DNA of 64,000 nucleotides, taken from NCBI RefSeq assembly GCF_963966145.1, contig NC_091049.1, positions 5,952,001 to 6,016,000 on the forward strand, written 5' to 3'. This DNA is from Tenebrio molitor. Its lineage: Eukaryota > Arthropoda > Insecta > Coleoptera > Tenebrionidae. Positions 21,701-31,758 of the stretch are shown in pieces (the stretch's first letter is position 1; every line of letters starts with the position of its first letter). Both the position numbers and the translations under genes were made by a program. Under the pieces are notes generated by a model. That model did no database searches. It worked only from the letters and a program-made list of their open reading frames with translations, and was not told the DNA's origin.

Positions 21701-24700
21701 GTGAAAGTGTCGCTTAATAGTTCACTCACATTCAGAGTAAAAATAAAATGAATACACTCTCTGCCAAAAAAGTTGCAACATTATTTTTCACGACCGGTAA
21801 AGACCTCAAGAAGCCACGAAATCGTTAATTCGAAAAGTCCAAACTTGTTCAAGATGCCTAGCTTAGTTTTTTACTCGACTTTTGTTAGAATTTATTTCGA
21901 ACATTTAGATAAAAAAAAACATTCAAATTTATTTTGCCAGCTTATCGTTGTACATTATGCATTCATGTGTGAATATAAAGCAGCTACAGTTTTCGTTTTT
22001 TTTTATATGGGTCACTTTTTGTCCAACAGTGCTTTGAACATTTTTTAATTAAAAAAAATCTATGCCAAACAAAAGAGATGTGATTAATTGGTTACCTAAA
22101 ACAGGGAGGTTAAAACAAAAGACAAATAATAACTGTCCCGGGCTAGGTAGTCTTGAAAAAGACTCTTTTGGTGCCTTAACATATCTATAATATAGTCTAT
22201 TCACGATGAATGAGGTGGCTATGACATCTGGTAACATTGTTGGTAGTAGGTACCTACAAAAGAAATAAAATTCCCTAATAGAAATTTTTCGTGGTTAGGT
22301 TGATTTCAATTACGGTTAAATCAAGGTTAAATTATGTGGCGGAAACGTGGAGGGAGAAAAGACTGGAGATGGCACTAATTCAAATAAGTGTACCCGCCCG
22401 CGAAAACTACAGAGTCATAAAAGGTTTCTGAATATAGACGCTAGGCCAATGGCTTCCTTCGCCTTCCTTCCAGGCGCATTTTGCTTCTTTATCTAGCGCA
22501 TGGTGGACTGGGTCATAAAAGGTTGTTGCACGTGCTTTTAGAGGGTTCGCATTTTTAACATGGGCAGCATAGGAAATGCCATCTCCAGTCTTTTCTCCCT
22601 CCACGGGCGGAAACGATAACATCGTTGCCAACTTGAACGTATTTCGAGTTGAATCATAACTGAATAATACTTGATTAAAAACAACATTTTTTTAATGAAA
22701 TGAAATTAGACAACGTTGCCCAAACTTGAATGTCGGAACAGTCATGTCATATTTCTGACAGGAAATAGTAGTTTATTTAACGAGTTTTTTGTGTAAATTG
22801 GGCTTTTTTTGGCATGAGTGGGCCAGTTTAAAACGCGAGTGAAACGAGCGTTTTAAAGGCCCACGAATGCCAAAAAAGGCCCAATTTACACAGGAACGAG
22901 TTGAATACAACGTTTTTTTTGTTCGACGAGCCCCTTAAAGGCTCCAAATCGCTTAAAATCTTTAAAATTAGCTTGACGTTTCGTTTTGACAAGTTGTGAA
23001 TTTTCACACAGGAGAAAATTCTCAAATTCTGACAGTGTCGAACAAAAAAAATATAAAATTGAGTCACTTTATCCAACATGATAAAAATAATCACACCCAC
23101 CCCTTATCCACATTCATCGTAAACAGATTATAAAATGCATTCACGCTGTTTTGGTATAATGGGAGGTCATGGAAATTTGGCATTTAATTTGATGGTAAAG
23201 CTGTCTGTTGAATTAGGTTATGTTTTTCTAAGTTTGAGGTTATAAATAGCATCAATGTCTAGTGCATTGTTGTCAGTTTTACTAGTTTGCAATAGATGAA
23301 TACTCAGACATCCCATGTCAGGCATTTTATTGACGGAAATCATACAGCGTGTCCAACGTTCAAAAAATTAATCCTGACATCCCGTTATCCCAAAACAACG
23401 TGAACGGTGTTTATAATAACTAGATGTTTTAACGATAGATAATTTAATAAATATTCGGGCTGTTGAAATCGTTCGTTGTATTTTTCTAGGTAACTTGCTT
23501 AATTATTTTATTTTATATTTAACTCGTCCCGTTTCTGACTGGTTTCTGTTTGTTGGACAATAAAGATTATTATTTTCACCAGCTCTGTTGCTCGCGACGA
23601 TAATTTACACTTTGGAAAAAGACAAATAATGAAAAGTGCAAAATAACACGCCGTGCGAGATGTCAAACGTCAAATTTGCAAATTCAGAATAGGCGGCAAA
23701 TACATATGTGGACATATCATGTGATCAAGAAAATTTATAGATGTCTGTCTTGGAGATGAACCCGTATGTCTTGTCTCGACTGACACGCTTAATTGTGGCA
23801 TCTAAAATTACGTCACTTCAAGACTAATCCGATTCATTTCAGTTGCTAAAAATTTTATGTGCTCAATGTTTTAAACAAATAGGTGGAAACAGCACCCTTT
23901 GCAACTTATTTTTTGACGTTGATTTAAATTCTTCGTCACATTCTCGGTGAACACTTTGTCGTAACTTGAACCACCGCTGCACACAAGTTTTCACCACGAA
24001 ACGTCAACAAACAAAGTCCTAACCTTGCTTTCTGACATTCATATTTTCTAAATTTTATCTAAAAATTATCACCTGCGAAATTTTTGTTTTATTTTTTTTA
24101 ATTTTATTAGATAGTTATCAGTGCAGTCAACTCACCGACATTTTCAAGGCTAACTTGATTACAGCCAACTACGATGTTTCAAACATAGATAATAATAACC
24201 CTGTACTTCACACGACAGTAACGATTCAAACAAAAAATGACCAAACGACTTTTCTTTGGGACGTACCAACATTCGTAAACATTTCGACAGTTGGTTTTTT
24301 TGATTTCTGACAGGTTTTTCCCATTTTCGCTAAACTGTCGATGCTCTGTGCTCGCGCGTTGAATTAATGCGCGAGCAAAATGTATCAGAAAAATACAAGA
24401 AATGTAGTTTCTTGGCCAAATCAGTACAACATAAAATAAACTTTTTAATATTGATATTTGGATGTTTGTTTTGCTCGATAACAACTCCACACGTGGAAAA
24501 CGTAGAACCGAAATGTTTTATCTCGTTTTTCCTCGTCCTACGTGTTTTCAATCGGATTCAGGTCCAGCGATCCAACTGATCGTTTCGTAATCAACACTTT
24601 TATGACGCGAATACGTCTCGCTTTGTATTTGTCGCTGCTGTTTTGTTGCACTAGTAAATGCATCCTCTACATACGAAATAATTATGTCACGTCATCCAAC

Positions 24701-26836
24701 ACGTTCTTTGTAAATTGTGGCAAAATTATTTTCTTTCGGTTAAAAAGCAGGCCCAAATCATCATGAACACTCTTTTATGCTTCACCACCTTCTCCTATAC
24801 CTTTAACCCATCCCGAAAATCTTTTTACCAACTGAAACCCATCAGAATATAAACAAACTTATTCTCTCCAACACTAAATAAAACATTTCCATTCCTAGTC
24901 AAATCAGTTTGTTCTGTAAAACTCTGTTTTATTTTTTAGAACATCTTCCTCCTTCTGCACATCAATTTCAAACCATTTTCTTTTACGTGCTCTGTCAGCA
25001 CTTGCGATTCCCATGACGCTTCTGACAACAAAAACTCAAGTCTTCAGGACTACTTCTGAACTTGATTAGGAAGTTACTGTGCTTTATAAAGACACAAACA
25101 CAATCCCGATAAACTGCAATCTTTAAAAAATATATTTATTTTATGTCTGGTTGATTTCGTCACGATTCTTCTTAGCAAAGACGTATTTTTACCTCAAACA
25201 TCTAGTGACGAAAGTTTACGTGCATTACTTATTGGTGTTGCAATTTTTATGGCCGGCAATGTACACAACTTGCATTAATCTTCAAAACAGAAAAATAAAA
25301 ATTAAAACTTGAAACGCAACTATTTGATACCATTAACATTGATAGTATTTGTTTTATCAGTAATCGTTAAACAATGAATGGATCATTATTTGGACAACAA
25401 AATTTCAACTAAATAATTTTAAGTTTTATTTCGAAACAACGAATCGCGCTCCATTCTCATTGTTTCAGATCTTTTAAGTACACATTTCAGATCCAACTGA
25501 TAAAACTTAAGCTCTTAAATAATTCTTCGTAATTAATACAATTGTTGTTATCTAATCGCTTAATCGCAACGTATCGAAATCTCTTAATTGACAAAATGCC
25601 ATAAACAAAGGGTGTTGTAAATTTTGATCAAAATTTGCATCAACTTGCACTGCCAGTGCACTTATTTGCATTTTTACAAATACAAAAGTGATTAATAAAA
25701 ATATGACATTTGATGTGACAGACGACTTTAGTAAATTAATTTGCTGGGGTTGGCAGCACCGTTCGACATTTCCGATATCCATAAATTGATTAGTTCGTGT
25801 TGCAAGAGTAATAATAGATTTTTGTTGTTATTCTTAGAAAACAATTTTATCTGTTATTGATCCAGATAAAAAATATTTCAGGTGCTCATCACATTTTTCC
25901 GACACGACACCAGATTCCAATAAGAAAATGAATTTCTAGTTCCTTTCTTTTTTCCCCTAGTAAATGCGGCACAGGTACTGGAGAGTTGGGCCCCCCCGAT
26001 TTTCGTTTACTCTCACTCACCACTTGGACAGTATGGTGGCGTCCTTGTTGTGTTGTATCCATGCGCTGAAATGCTCGTAGGTGACGCGTTCCTGGCCGTT
26101 TGAGAAGAGCAACAGCATGGTCCGCTCGGAGAGGAGACTGGGCCTGTTGGGCTTGTCAGGCGGTATGGTACCCTCGATCTGGAGCGCATTGTGGAACTCG
26201 TTGCGCGTGATGTGCGTCCCGGAGTCGTTGCAGTAGAGGGTGAAGAGGAAACGGATCTTCTCGTCTTGCTTGCCCTTGGTGAGGAGGACGAGGCCGCAGA
26301 TCAGGTCCTTGAGGGCGATGCCCCTCGGGGTGCCCCCGCAGGCTATGTACAGCCACTCGGCTATCGCCTGGGGCACTCCGTCGCCCAGCACGTGCACGAT
26401 GAAGCTCTGCTTGGTGAGGAGCTGGTTGCCGCCGCTGAGTCGCTTGAATGCTTCGCATATCCTCTTGAATTCCTCATCGGACACTGCGGAAAGCAAACAA
26501 TTCGTCTCGATAAAAATAGAACGAATTAGTCATAATAACACTCCAGATTAAGTATTTATACAATTAAACGATTAAATAATTAAGGACGTCAAACGGCCCT
26601 CGACTGGAAACTGCCAAAATTGGTCGGGGCGAGCACGGGAGTGGGCTACTCGCGTCCTCTCCCCATTAATTACTAATTACCGTTCTTGTTAACAACAATA
26701 ATATTTACGTAGTTATGTCACATGATGTAACAAAAACTGACAGGTAAGTTAATTTCATTTGTCATTATTGTTACCTACTTCGTTTGACGGCATCTTCGTA
26801 GGGCAAACACGACCTCTTCGAGTCCTTGGCACCCAT
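9759..26836 (-). CDS. USP32: USP32, EF-hand/DUSP ubiquitin carboxyl-terminal hydrolase
   Basis: Fifteen exons join with intact phase: 26779-26836, 26021-26483, 20664-20879, 20510-20616, 20114-20461, 19410-20061, 18712-19360, 18366-18657, 18040-18309, 17888-17934, 15963-16294, 15676-15901, 15434-15619, 14932-15372 and 9759-10307. They total 4836 nt, 1611 aa; human USP32 is about 1600 aa. The N-terminus MGAKDSKRSCLPYEDAVKR matches the family start (MGAKE..). Domains in order: an EF-hand-like N-terminal region; a canonical EF hand (DVNRDGHVDFKE, exon 4); a second EF hand (DMDRDCYLNPDE, exon 5) with Cys in the usual Gly position; a DUSP domain in exon 6; a ubiquitin-like region; and the USP fold. 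The catalytic Cys is at about residue 747 (GLHNLGNTCFMN, exon 7) and the His at about 1439 (NGGHYISY, exon 15), followed by CYNDSS. Zinc-knuckle Cys pairs CQTCG and CSNC are present. The protein ends CSIQ, a CAAX-type prenylation box. It removes ubiquitin from Golgi and endosome substrates (family knowledge, e.g. Rab7 and Rag regulation). Introns range from tens of bases to over 5 kb and are loaded with transposons. Confidence 0.95.
12045..12690. repeat. 650-bp repeat, copy A (inverted copy at 52.24-52.76 kb)
   Basis: Shares long collinear words with the reverse complement of 52240-52760: ATGCGGTAGAC..TTTTACA, GAAACACGACCGCGCAG, GTTTTAACAAAAACCGAGCG, CAAAACCTGTCAAAGACTGA, CACACTCCGTGCGGTAAAAT, TTCAAAATGTGTAAACATGT and GAGGCCAAAAA. 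The left part (12061-12190) is itself palindromic (GCGGTAGACTACATTTTACA against TGTAAAATGTCTACCGC) around the centre ACGACCGCGCAGTGGGAGTG. It encodes nothing visible. Confidence 0.7.
12830..12950. repeat. short repeat shared with 46.01-46.14 kb
   Basis: CAGCGTGTCTAAAAAAATTC, CTCGTCGAAGTCGC and TTTGGAT, followed by an AAATGTCACATTTTTATTG-like word, match 46015-46145 in the same orientation. A related start (ATACAGCGTGTCCAACG) occurs at 23341. These may be the ends of one non-autonomous element family. Confidence 0.45.
13218..13352. repeat. palindrome with CpG-rich centre
   Basis: Arms TTTGGGCATTTTTATTC and GAATAAAAATGCCCAAA, with outer TTTTGCTTTGACAATTTTAC mirrored by AAAATTGTCTAAAGCAAAAA. 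The centre is GGCCCGAGAGCTTTAGCTCGAGG. Same design as the palindromes at 2.73, 22.78 and 56.77 kb but with different arm sequence. Confidence 0.65.
13960..14276 (-). other. open frame of hydrophobic character inside the USP32 intron, function unknown
   Basis: A minus-strand frame of roughly 100 codons with several hydrophobic stretches and a charged middle (HSFKKTWMSRLVGKSEEVEERF). Its nominal upstream start lies inside the MITE at 14277-14600, so the ATG reported for the full frame is not original. No family recognised, no splice sites confirmed. It may be a relic exon of an inserted gene or chance. Confidence 0.2.
14277..14600. mobile_element. 324-bp MITE with 18-bp inverted ends and nested inner palindrome
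   Basis: The ends read CGACCTGCTGTATTATAA and TTATAATACAGCAGGTCG. Inside them a second pair, AAACGGGCGCTT and AAGCGCCCGTTT, is inverted. No coding capacity. I cannot define a clear target duplication. Confidence 0.65.
16550..17405 (+). mobile_element. P-superfamily element with THAP-domain relic, 8-bp target duplication
   Basis: The octamer CTCAATAC is present on both sides (16542-16549 and 17406-17413), a perfect 8-bp duplication as P elements make. The ends TAAGGTAACTA and TAGTACCTTA are imperfect inverted repeats. They continue into a perfect 31-bp pair beginning ATCAACACACTACGTATAGA (16562-16592 and 17364-17394). Inside, ATG at 16863 opens MVSNKCCVSGCSSSRKNGF, the C-x-x-x-C start of a THAP zinc finger. 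About 80 bases on, in another frame, NRIRREQWLKN fits the R-x-x-W segment of the same fold. The frame then breaks, so only a dead N-terminus remains and the rest of the transposase is gone. It sits in a USP32 intron. Confidence 0.75.
21195..21480 (+). mobile_element. mariner transposase relic
   Basis: From 21367 the plus strand reads ATPEIVDKVHD, then RRLKVSEVAEAVGVSDE and FHILGEE up to a stop at 21480. This is the second helix-turn-helix of a mariner transposase, with a deletion of a few residues before RRLKV. Upstream, ITPTEI near 21225 and GGDP near 21330 are remnants of the first helix-turn-helix and linker in shifted frames. No catalytic domain follows. It lies in USP32 intron 2. Confidence 0.7.
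22346..22605. mobile_element. 260-bp MITE with perfect 8-bp target duplication GGCGGAAA
   Basis: GGCGGAAA occurs at 22338-22345 and again at 22606-22613. Between them the ends CGTGGAGGGAGAAAAGACTG and CAGTCTTTTCTCCCTCCACG are perfect inverted repeats extending to 29-30 bp (through GAGATGGCA). The interior has a short direct repeat (GGGTCATAAAAGGTT, GAGTCATAAAAGGTT). The 8-bp duplication points to a hAT- or P-driven non-autonomous element. Confidence 0.8.
22779..22905. repeat. palindrome with GAGTGAAACGAGCG centre
   Basis: AACGAGTTTTTTGTGTAAAT and ATTTACACAGGAACGAGTT face each other, then TTGGGC/GCCCAA, TTTTTTTGGCAT/ATGCCAAAAAA, GTGGGCC/GGCCCAC and TTTAAAACGC/GCGTTTTAAA. The centre is GAGTGAAACGAG. 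Both arms are nearly intact. A weaker outer pair around TTTTTTTTGTTCGA (22913) and TCGAACAAAAAAAA (23037) encloses a second stem. Confidence 0.7.
22906..26020 (-). other. remainder of USP32 intron 2, no gene recognised
   Basis: AT-rich sequence. A hairpin CTCGCGCG..CGCGCGAG-like word lies near 24352-24374, and a solitary MITE end (ATAATAACCCTGTA) near 24190. The open frames at 24.2-24.8 and 25.6 kb lack coding character. Confidence 0.4.
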
Positions 26837-27199
26837 TTTCACAATTTAACGCAATCTTCTAACATTTTTCGTCGAATTTAGCAGTTTTTAGCGATACACA
26901 CCACAGTCAACACGACGAGGCGAACACTGCCTTTGACTTTTGACATATGAATCCGACAGCTGACAATCTGGGGGATTTCTCGGCGTCGGGTTCGTTCAGG
27001 TTGACGTTTGGCGGCGAGGGGCGCCGAAAGCCGCCGATAACTAATCAATGAAGGTGTGTGTCTCTAAACAATCTGATTTTGCTGAAAAACCGTGCCGAAC
27101 ACTTCGAAATTCCCGTTTTTCCGCATTCACGAACATGATTTATGTGTCACGTGACGTTTAAATTTTAATCAGGACCAGCTTTGGATAAGTGTCACGATA
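26837..27199. promoter_or_regulatory. shared divergent promoter interval of USP32 and PIP4K2
   Basis: Only 363 bases separate the start codons of USP32 (minus, ATG 26836) and PIP4K2 (plus, ATG 27200), which point away from each other. There is no TATA-like box near either start that I would call. The sequence is more GC-rich than the introns. A bidirectional promoter is inferred from geometry only. Confidence 0.6.
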
Positions 27200-29676
27200 A
27201 TGTCTCTGCCGGGAGCGACGGGGCTGTCCAAGCTCAAAAAGAAACACTTCAGAGTAAAACACCAGAAAGTCAAATTGTTTAGGGCCAACGAACCGTTCTT
27301 GTCGGTCTTCATGTGGGGGATCAATCATACGGTGAGTGCCCCAAACTGAGCCGGCTGTCACTCAAAACTCTCTTGTAGATTAATGAACTGATGCATGTTA
27401 CCATCCCGGTAATGCTGTTCCCCGACGATTTCCGAGCCTACTCCAAGATTAAGATCGACAACCACCTTTTCAACAAGTATGTCATTGCAGTAATTTGAAA
27501 CAACAAAAAAAAATATTGATTTTTGCAGAGAGAACATGTCATCTCACTTTAAAGTCAAAGAGTACTGTCCTCTGGTCTTTAGGAATATTAGGGAAAGATT
27601 TGGAATAGATGACTTAGATTACAAAGAATCTTTAACAAGGCAAGTGTGTTGTTTTATTATCTTTTTTTTAATATCATGTAACAATTTTTTATAACAGCTA
27701 ACACAATGCAAACTGTACAAAGTGTCATGATAAGTACTTGACAAACAACTTGTACATTTTTTCTTAACATATAGGTTATGTACACTGGAAGCCTTGCGTG
27801 ACCTTCAACAATGCACTGAGTTGCATATTTTTTTTTGACAGATCCCAGCCCTTGCCAGACGACTCTAGCGGCAAAAGCGGCGCGAAATTCTACCAGAGCT
27901 CGGACAAACTGTTCATCATAAAGACTCTAACATCCGAGGAGGTGGAGAGGATGCACTCTTTCCTCAAACACTACCACCCGGTATATCCTCCTAAGAAATA
28001 AGAAAAAAATCGTTTTGACCCCGTCTTTCTAGTACATCGTCGAGAGGCACGGCAAAACTTTGCTGCCCCAGTACCTGGGGATGTACCGCTTAACGGTAGA
28101 CAACGTGGAGCACTACATCGTGGTGACGCGGAACGTCTTCTCGAATCACTTGAATATCCACCGAAAGTTCGACTTGAAGGGGTCGACGGTGGACAGGGAG
28201 GCGTCGGAGAAGGAGCGCGAGAAGGACCTCCCGACGCTCAAAGATAACGACTTCGTTAACGAACAAATGAAGGTCTACATAGGGGAAGAGGCCAAGCAGA
28301 AGCTGATGGACACGCTGACGGCCGACGTGGAGTTCTTGACCAAGTTGCACCTGATGGACTACAGTTTGTTGCTCGGTGGGTAGAGTCGGGTCGTGGGTGC
28401 CGTGGGATGATCTGGATGCTTGTAGGGATACACGAGGTGGAGAGGGGCGAACAGGAGATGGCGAGGGAGAGGGAGCAAGAGACGGAGAACGCGGGACAGG
28501 AGTCGGACGAGAGTGAGTCCGGCTCGGGTCTGGAGAACAGGACTTTCGGGTTTAACACCCCCCCGGATTCGCCGAACGCCCTTGCCCAGTTTATGAGAGA
28601 GCAGAGTCTGCAATATGAAGGTAATCACGCCAGGAAAGTCGTCTTCTTGTCGACTGTTGACATTCAGTGCGACGCGAAGCGCCCTCTATGATAACTCGCC
28701 AGCACGCGTGAGGGGGCCAATATTTAACGATAAATGAGGTTTTTGCTTCCGTTGTTCCTCCAAACATGTCTAATGGTTGTTTGATGTTTTAAGTGTGTCG
28801 TTGCTGACAATATTTTTAAGAATTAGTTGGTAGGTAACTGTTTTATCGACACGGCGTGGCTGTTTGACATGTCAAATCGTGATGCAACAGTTTAAAAAAT
28901 AGTGACGAAAAGGCGATAGAAAGAAGTGAAATGCAGTTTTCCAAATTGATTTTTGGGAAACGTTATTGTAATAAAAGATGCCGGATCAAATTGGCGTAGT
29001 TTTTTCAAATGTGGAAATTACCACAGTGAAATCAAATTACATATTTTGGAACATACTGTTTGAAAAGTTACTTTTTTTCGTTGTTAAAATAGTGCGAACT
29101 AATGAATATTGAAAGTTATTTAAACAGTTTATGACGCAAACTACATCAAAAGTGACTCATTTTTAAAAAATAACAAACACATTACATCAGTAACGTAAAA
29201 TTAAAATTAATCAGACGCGAACGTTGCGATTTTCTCGAACCGACTTTGGCTTTCCACGATCGATTCCGCTTTGTTCTCGTGAAAGTCGTTGCGTTTAAAT
29301 TTTCATTGATTTCGTAAATAAATAATGGCTCATAAATGACAGCAGCTGCAGTTTATTGCGTTGAGCGGCCAGATGTCGCTGCTGTCGCAAAATGAACGCG
29401 GTTTGAACCGAAAATAATATTAATTTGATTCGACTTTCAGGAGGAATAATTCCGGAATTGGATATTTACGCCATACCCAGCTGCGAGTCGGCTCCAGTGA
29501 AAGAGATCTACTTCATCGCCATAATCGACGTACTCACGCACTACGGCGTGAAGAAGCAGGCGGCGAAGGCGGCGAAAACGGTAAAGTACGGTTCGAACGT
29601 GGACGGGATCAGCACCTGCGACCCCGAACAGTACGCCAGGAGGTTCATCGATTTCATGTGTAAAGCTATCGAATAA
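27200..29676 (+). CDS. PIP4K: phosphatidylinositol 5-phosphate 4-kinase (PIP4K2)
   Basis: Seven exons: 27200-27331, 27379-27476, 27529-27639, 27842-27980, 28033-28375, 28426-28620 and 29441-29676. They total 1254 nt, 417 aa. The protein phosphorylates PtdIns5P at position 4 to make PtdIns(4,5)P2 (family knowledge). Visible signatures in order: KKKHFRVKHQKVKLFRANEP and LSVFMWGINHT near the N-terminus; NHLFNKENMSSHFKVKEYCP; KFYQSSDKLFIIKTL with the ATP-binding Lys; LPQYLGMYR; FDLKGSTVDREAS; the catalytic MDYSLLLGIHE; ELDIYAIPSCESAP; and the activation-loop region THYGVKKQAAKAAKTVK followed by DPEQYARRF, the type II (PIP4K) rather than PIP5K pattern. The insert after IHE is acidic and Ser-rich (ESDESESGSG). 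Intron 3 has a GC donor (AG|GCAAGT), since a GT donor three bases later breaks the frame. Possible poly(A) signals are at about 29712 and 30427. Confidence 0.93.
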
Positions 29677-30550
29677 ATTATCGGTTAGGCAAGTAAGTAC
29701 GAGAGGAAAACAATAAAAAAGAGAGGGGGAAAAACGAACGGAAACCTTTCTAATTTCTTTTCTCGTCACGTTGTGTTTATAATTGTAAATATCATAAATT
29801 TTAGACGTGTACATAAATAATGTGATCAAGTTTAAGTATCAATAGTCAATTCTGTCGCAGTCGGGAAATTTCACGGTTAGATTCGCTTCAAACGGCTGCA
29901 GTTTTAATTAGGACCTTTTGATATACGAACTACGAGTCGATGTTTCATTACGCAACTGAACTAGCAGTATTACAGGGCCCTTCGATTAGATCAAAAGTCA
30001 GTGTATTAAATGGTCAATGGGAAACACGAATCCGTTAGGTTCTTCTTCAGATGTCTCGATACTTTTGGCTTGACTGACCGGATTTCGCCGATGTTCACGC
30101 CTAAAGGCTTCTAAATGACGTTTGATTTACAAAGTGGACGTACTTCTATTGTAATTTTTTTCGTTTCGTTGATGACAATAACGCTTGTCTCAAAGAAAAT
30201 CTATAATAACACCGTTTTTACACTTTTTATATAAGATTTTTACTACTTTTAAATACAGCCTCCCCTTTCTGTCTTTGCTGCGCCGGTTTTCGATGGTATA
30301 CGAACTATTGGGATTAGTTTTGCCAAACGAGCTTTAATAATATCTATACTTGTTATTTTGTATTTAAATTTTATATCTAGTCTATGTTATTACTACAGAT
30401 TATCGCTACGGTAATTAATACTTTGTAATAAATTTTCAATTTTCACTATCAGTATATTTAAGATAACTTGTCTTTATATGTATCAGCTGTGTTTTTTTCA
30501 TAATAAATCTGAAAAAAAAAATCTACGAGATTTGGACGCCATCTAAATAG
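29677..30550. other. PIP4K2 3' UTR and intergenic AT-rich sequence
   Basis: No coding sequence seen. The AATAAAAAAG at about 29712 and TAATAAATTTTC at about 30427 are candidate plus-strand poly(A) signals. Confidence 0.4.
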
Positions 30551-31606
30551 TGTATAAAATGTTACTTCTGGACCAGACCAATTGCCACATGCAAAAATGA
30601 TTGAAAAACGACCAAAAAAAAAAGGATATGAAACAACCGGAAAAAGGCCAAAAAAAAAACTTACAATATCCCTTGTTTGTAGACACCCCAAATTGGATTT
30701 TTATTTCTGGACCAGGATGTATGGGCACTTTAAAAAACCTCGTAAAAAATCATGGAAATTAGTGCTAAAAAGTTATTAAAATCATTGAAAAGAAGCGAGA
30801 AGGTCAAAGTTCCTCATTTTTTAGATACCCGAAAATGGCTTTTCATTGATCAGGACAATTGGTGAAATGGAAAAAATGTACAGTCTTGTCTGAATATTCC
30901 ACCGGTTCCAGATGAAACCACTGCAAAATCAAAAGAACCAATATCTATTACTTTTCAAAACAAAATATGTATTAGTTCAGGGCCAGGACAATTAGGCACT
31001 TTAAAAATCCCAAAACCAAGAAAAACCATTCGAAACCTATTAACCTAGTTTAGACACCCAAAAATATTTAGCAAAAATCGTTAAAACAAATCAAATAGGT
31101 TTCAATTTACTAAAAAATTCAAAAGCAAAAAAGGACGCTTTTCATTTTTAGACAGGGATCTCTGGAGCAGCTGAGTTTTATAGTTTATTTATTATACATT
31201 TATTGTACTGTTGCGAGCAAAAAATTCTGGTCGTAAATGTCATTTTAAAATTTAGTTAGATTGGTACAAATGAAAAAAAAATTCCCTGCCTGATTATGCC
31301 CACGTCAACAAAGTGTCAAAAAATTAATTAATCCTTGTCAATTAATGTCACACAACATGATGATAGGTTATGATATTTACAACCGTGTTACAATGGAGCA
31401 TTTTCGATTGCGTCAAAGCATGATTTTGACGACCAGTTTTTTTTGCTCGCGACAGTACTTATATTGCGGGAAGAAATTTCCCGCGTTCGCACTAATGCAA
31501 CAAAGTGCTCACACGGGAAATGTAACTTCCCGCATACGTTTGGTAAATAACTATTCCCAAACCGACGCATGTGCCAATTGGTCTGGTCCAGAAGTAACAC
31601 TTTATA
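30551..31606. mobile_element. 1.06-kb element with 40-bp inverted ends and internal CTGGACCAGGA repeats
   Basis: The left end at 30551-30592 (TGTATAAAATGTTACTTCTG, then GACCAGACCAATTGCCACAT) is inverted at 31567-31606 (ATGTGCCAATTGGTCTGGTC, then CAGAAGTAACAC). The interior repeats the end motif in degenerate tandem form at about 30700, 30850 and 30975 (CTGGACCAGGA, ATCAGGACAATTGG, GGCCAGGACAATTAGGCACT). No transposase frame is present. Similar units without ends lie at 2.0-2.45 kb. The superfamily is unknown to me. Confidence 0.6.
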
Positions 31607-31711
31607 TACAGGCTTATTATAAATGTTTCCAACATCTAGTTGGCGTAGCGGTGCACCTAAATAAAGCGTCCAGCCACCTACGATGCTAGAAACATTTATA
31701 ATAACCCTGTA
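31607..31711. mobile_element. 105-bp MITE, TACAGGGTTATTATAAATG family
   Basis: Ends TACAGGCTTATTATAAATG and CATTTATAATAACCCTGTA are inverted, with TA at both edges. It directly abuts the right end of the element at 30.55 kb. A larger relative is at 48692-49014 and a solitary end is near 24190. Confidence 0.75.
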
Positions 31712-31758
31712 CTACTCATCTACCCAAAAAAACAAACACAAGCAAGCACTTCCAACAT

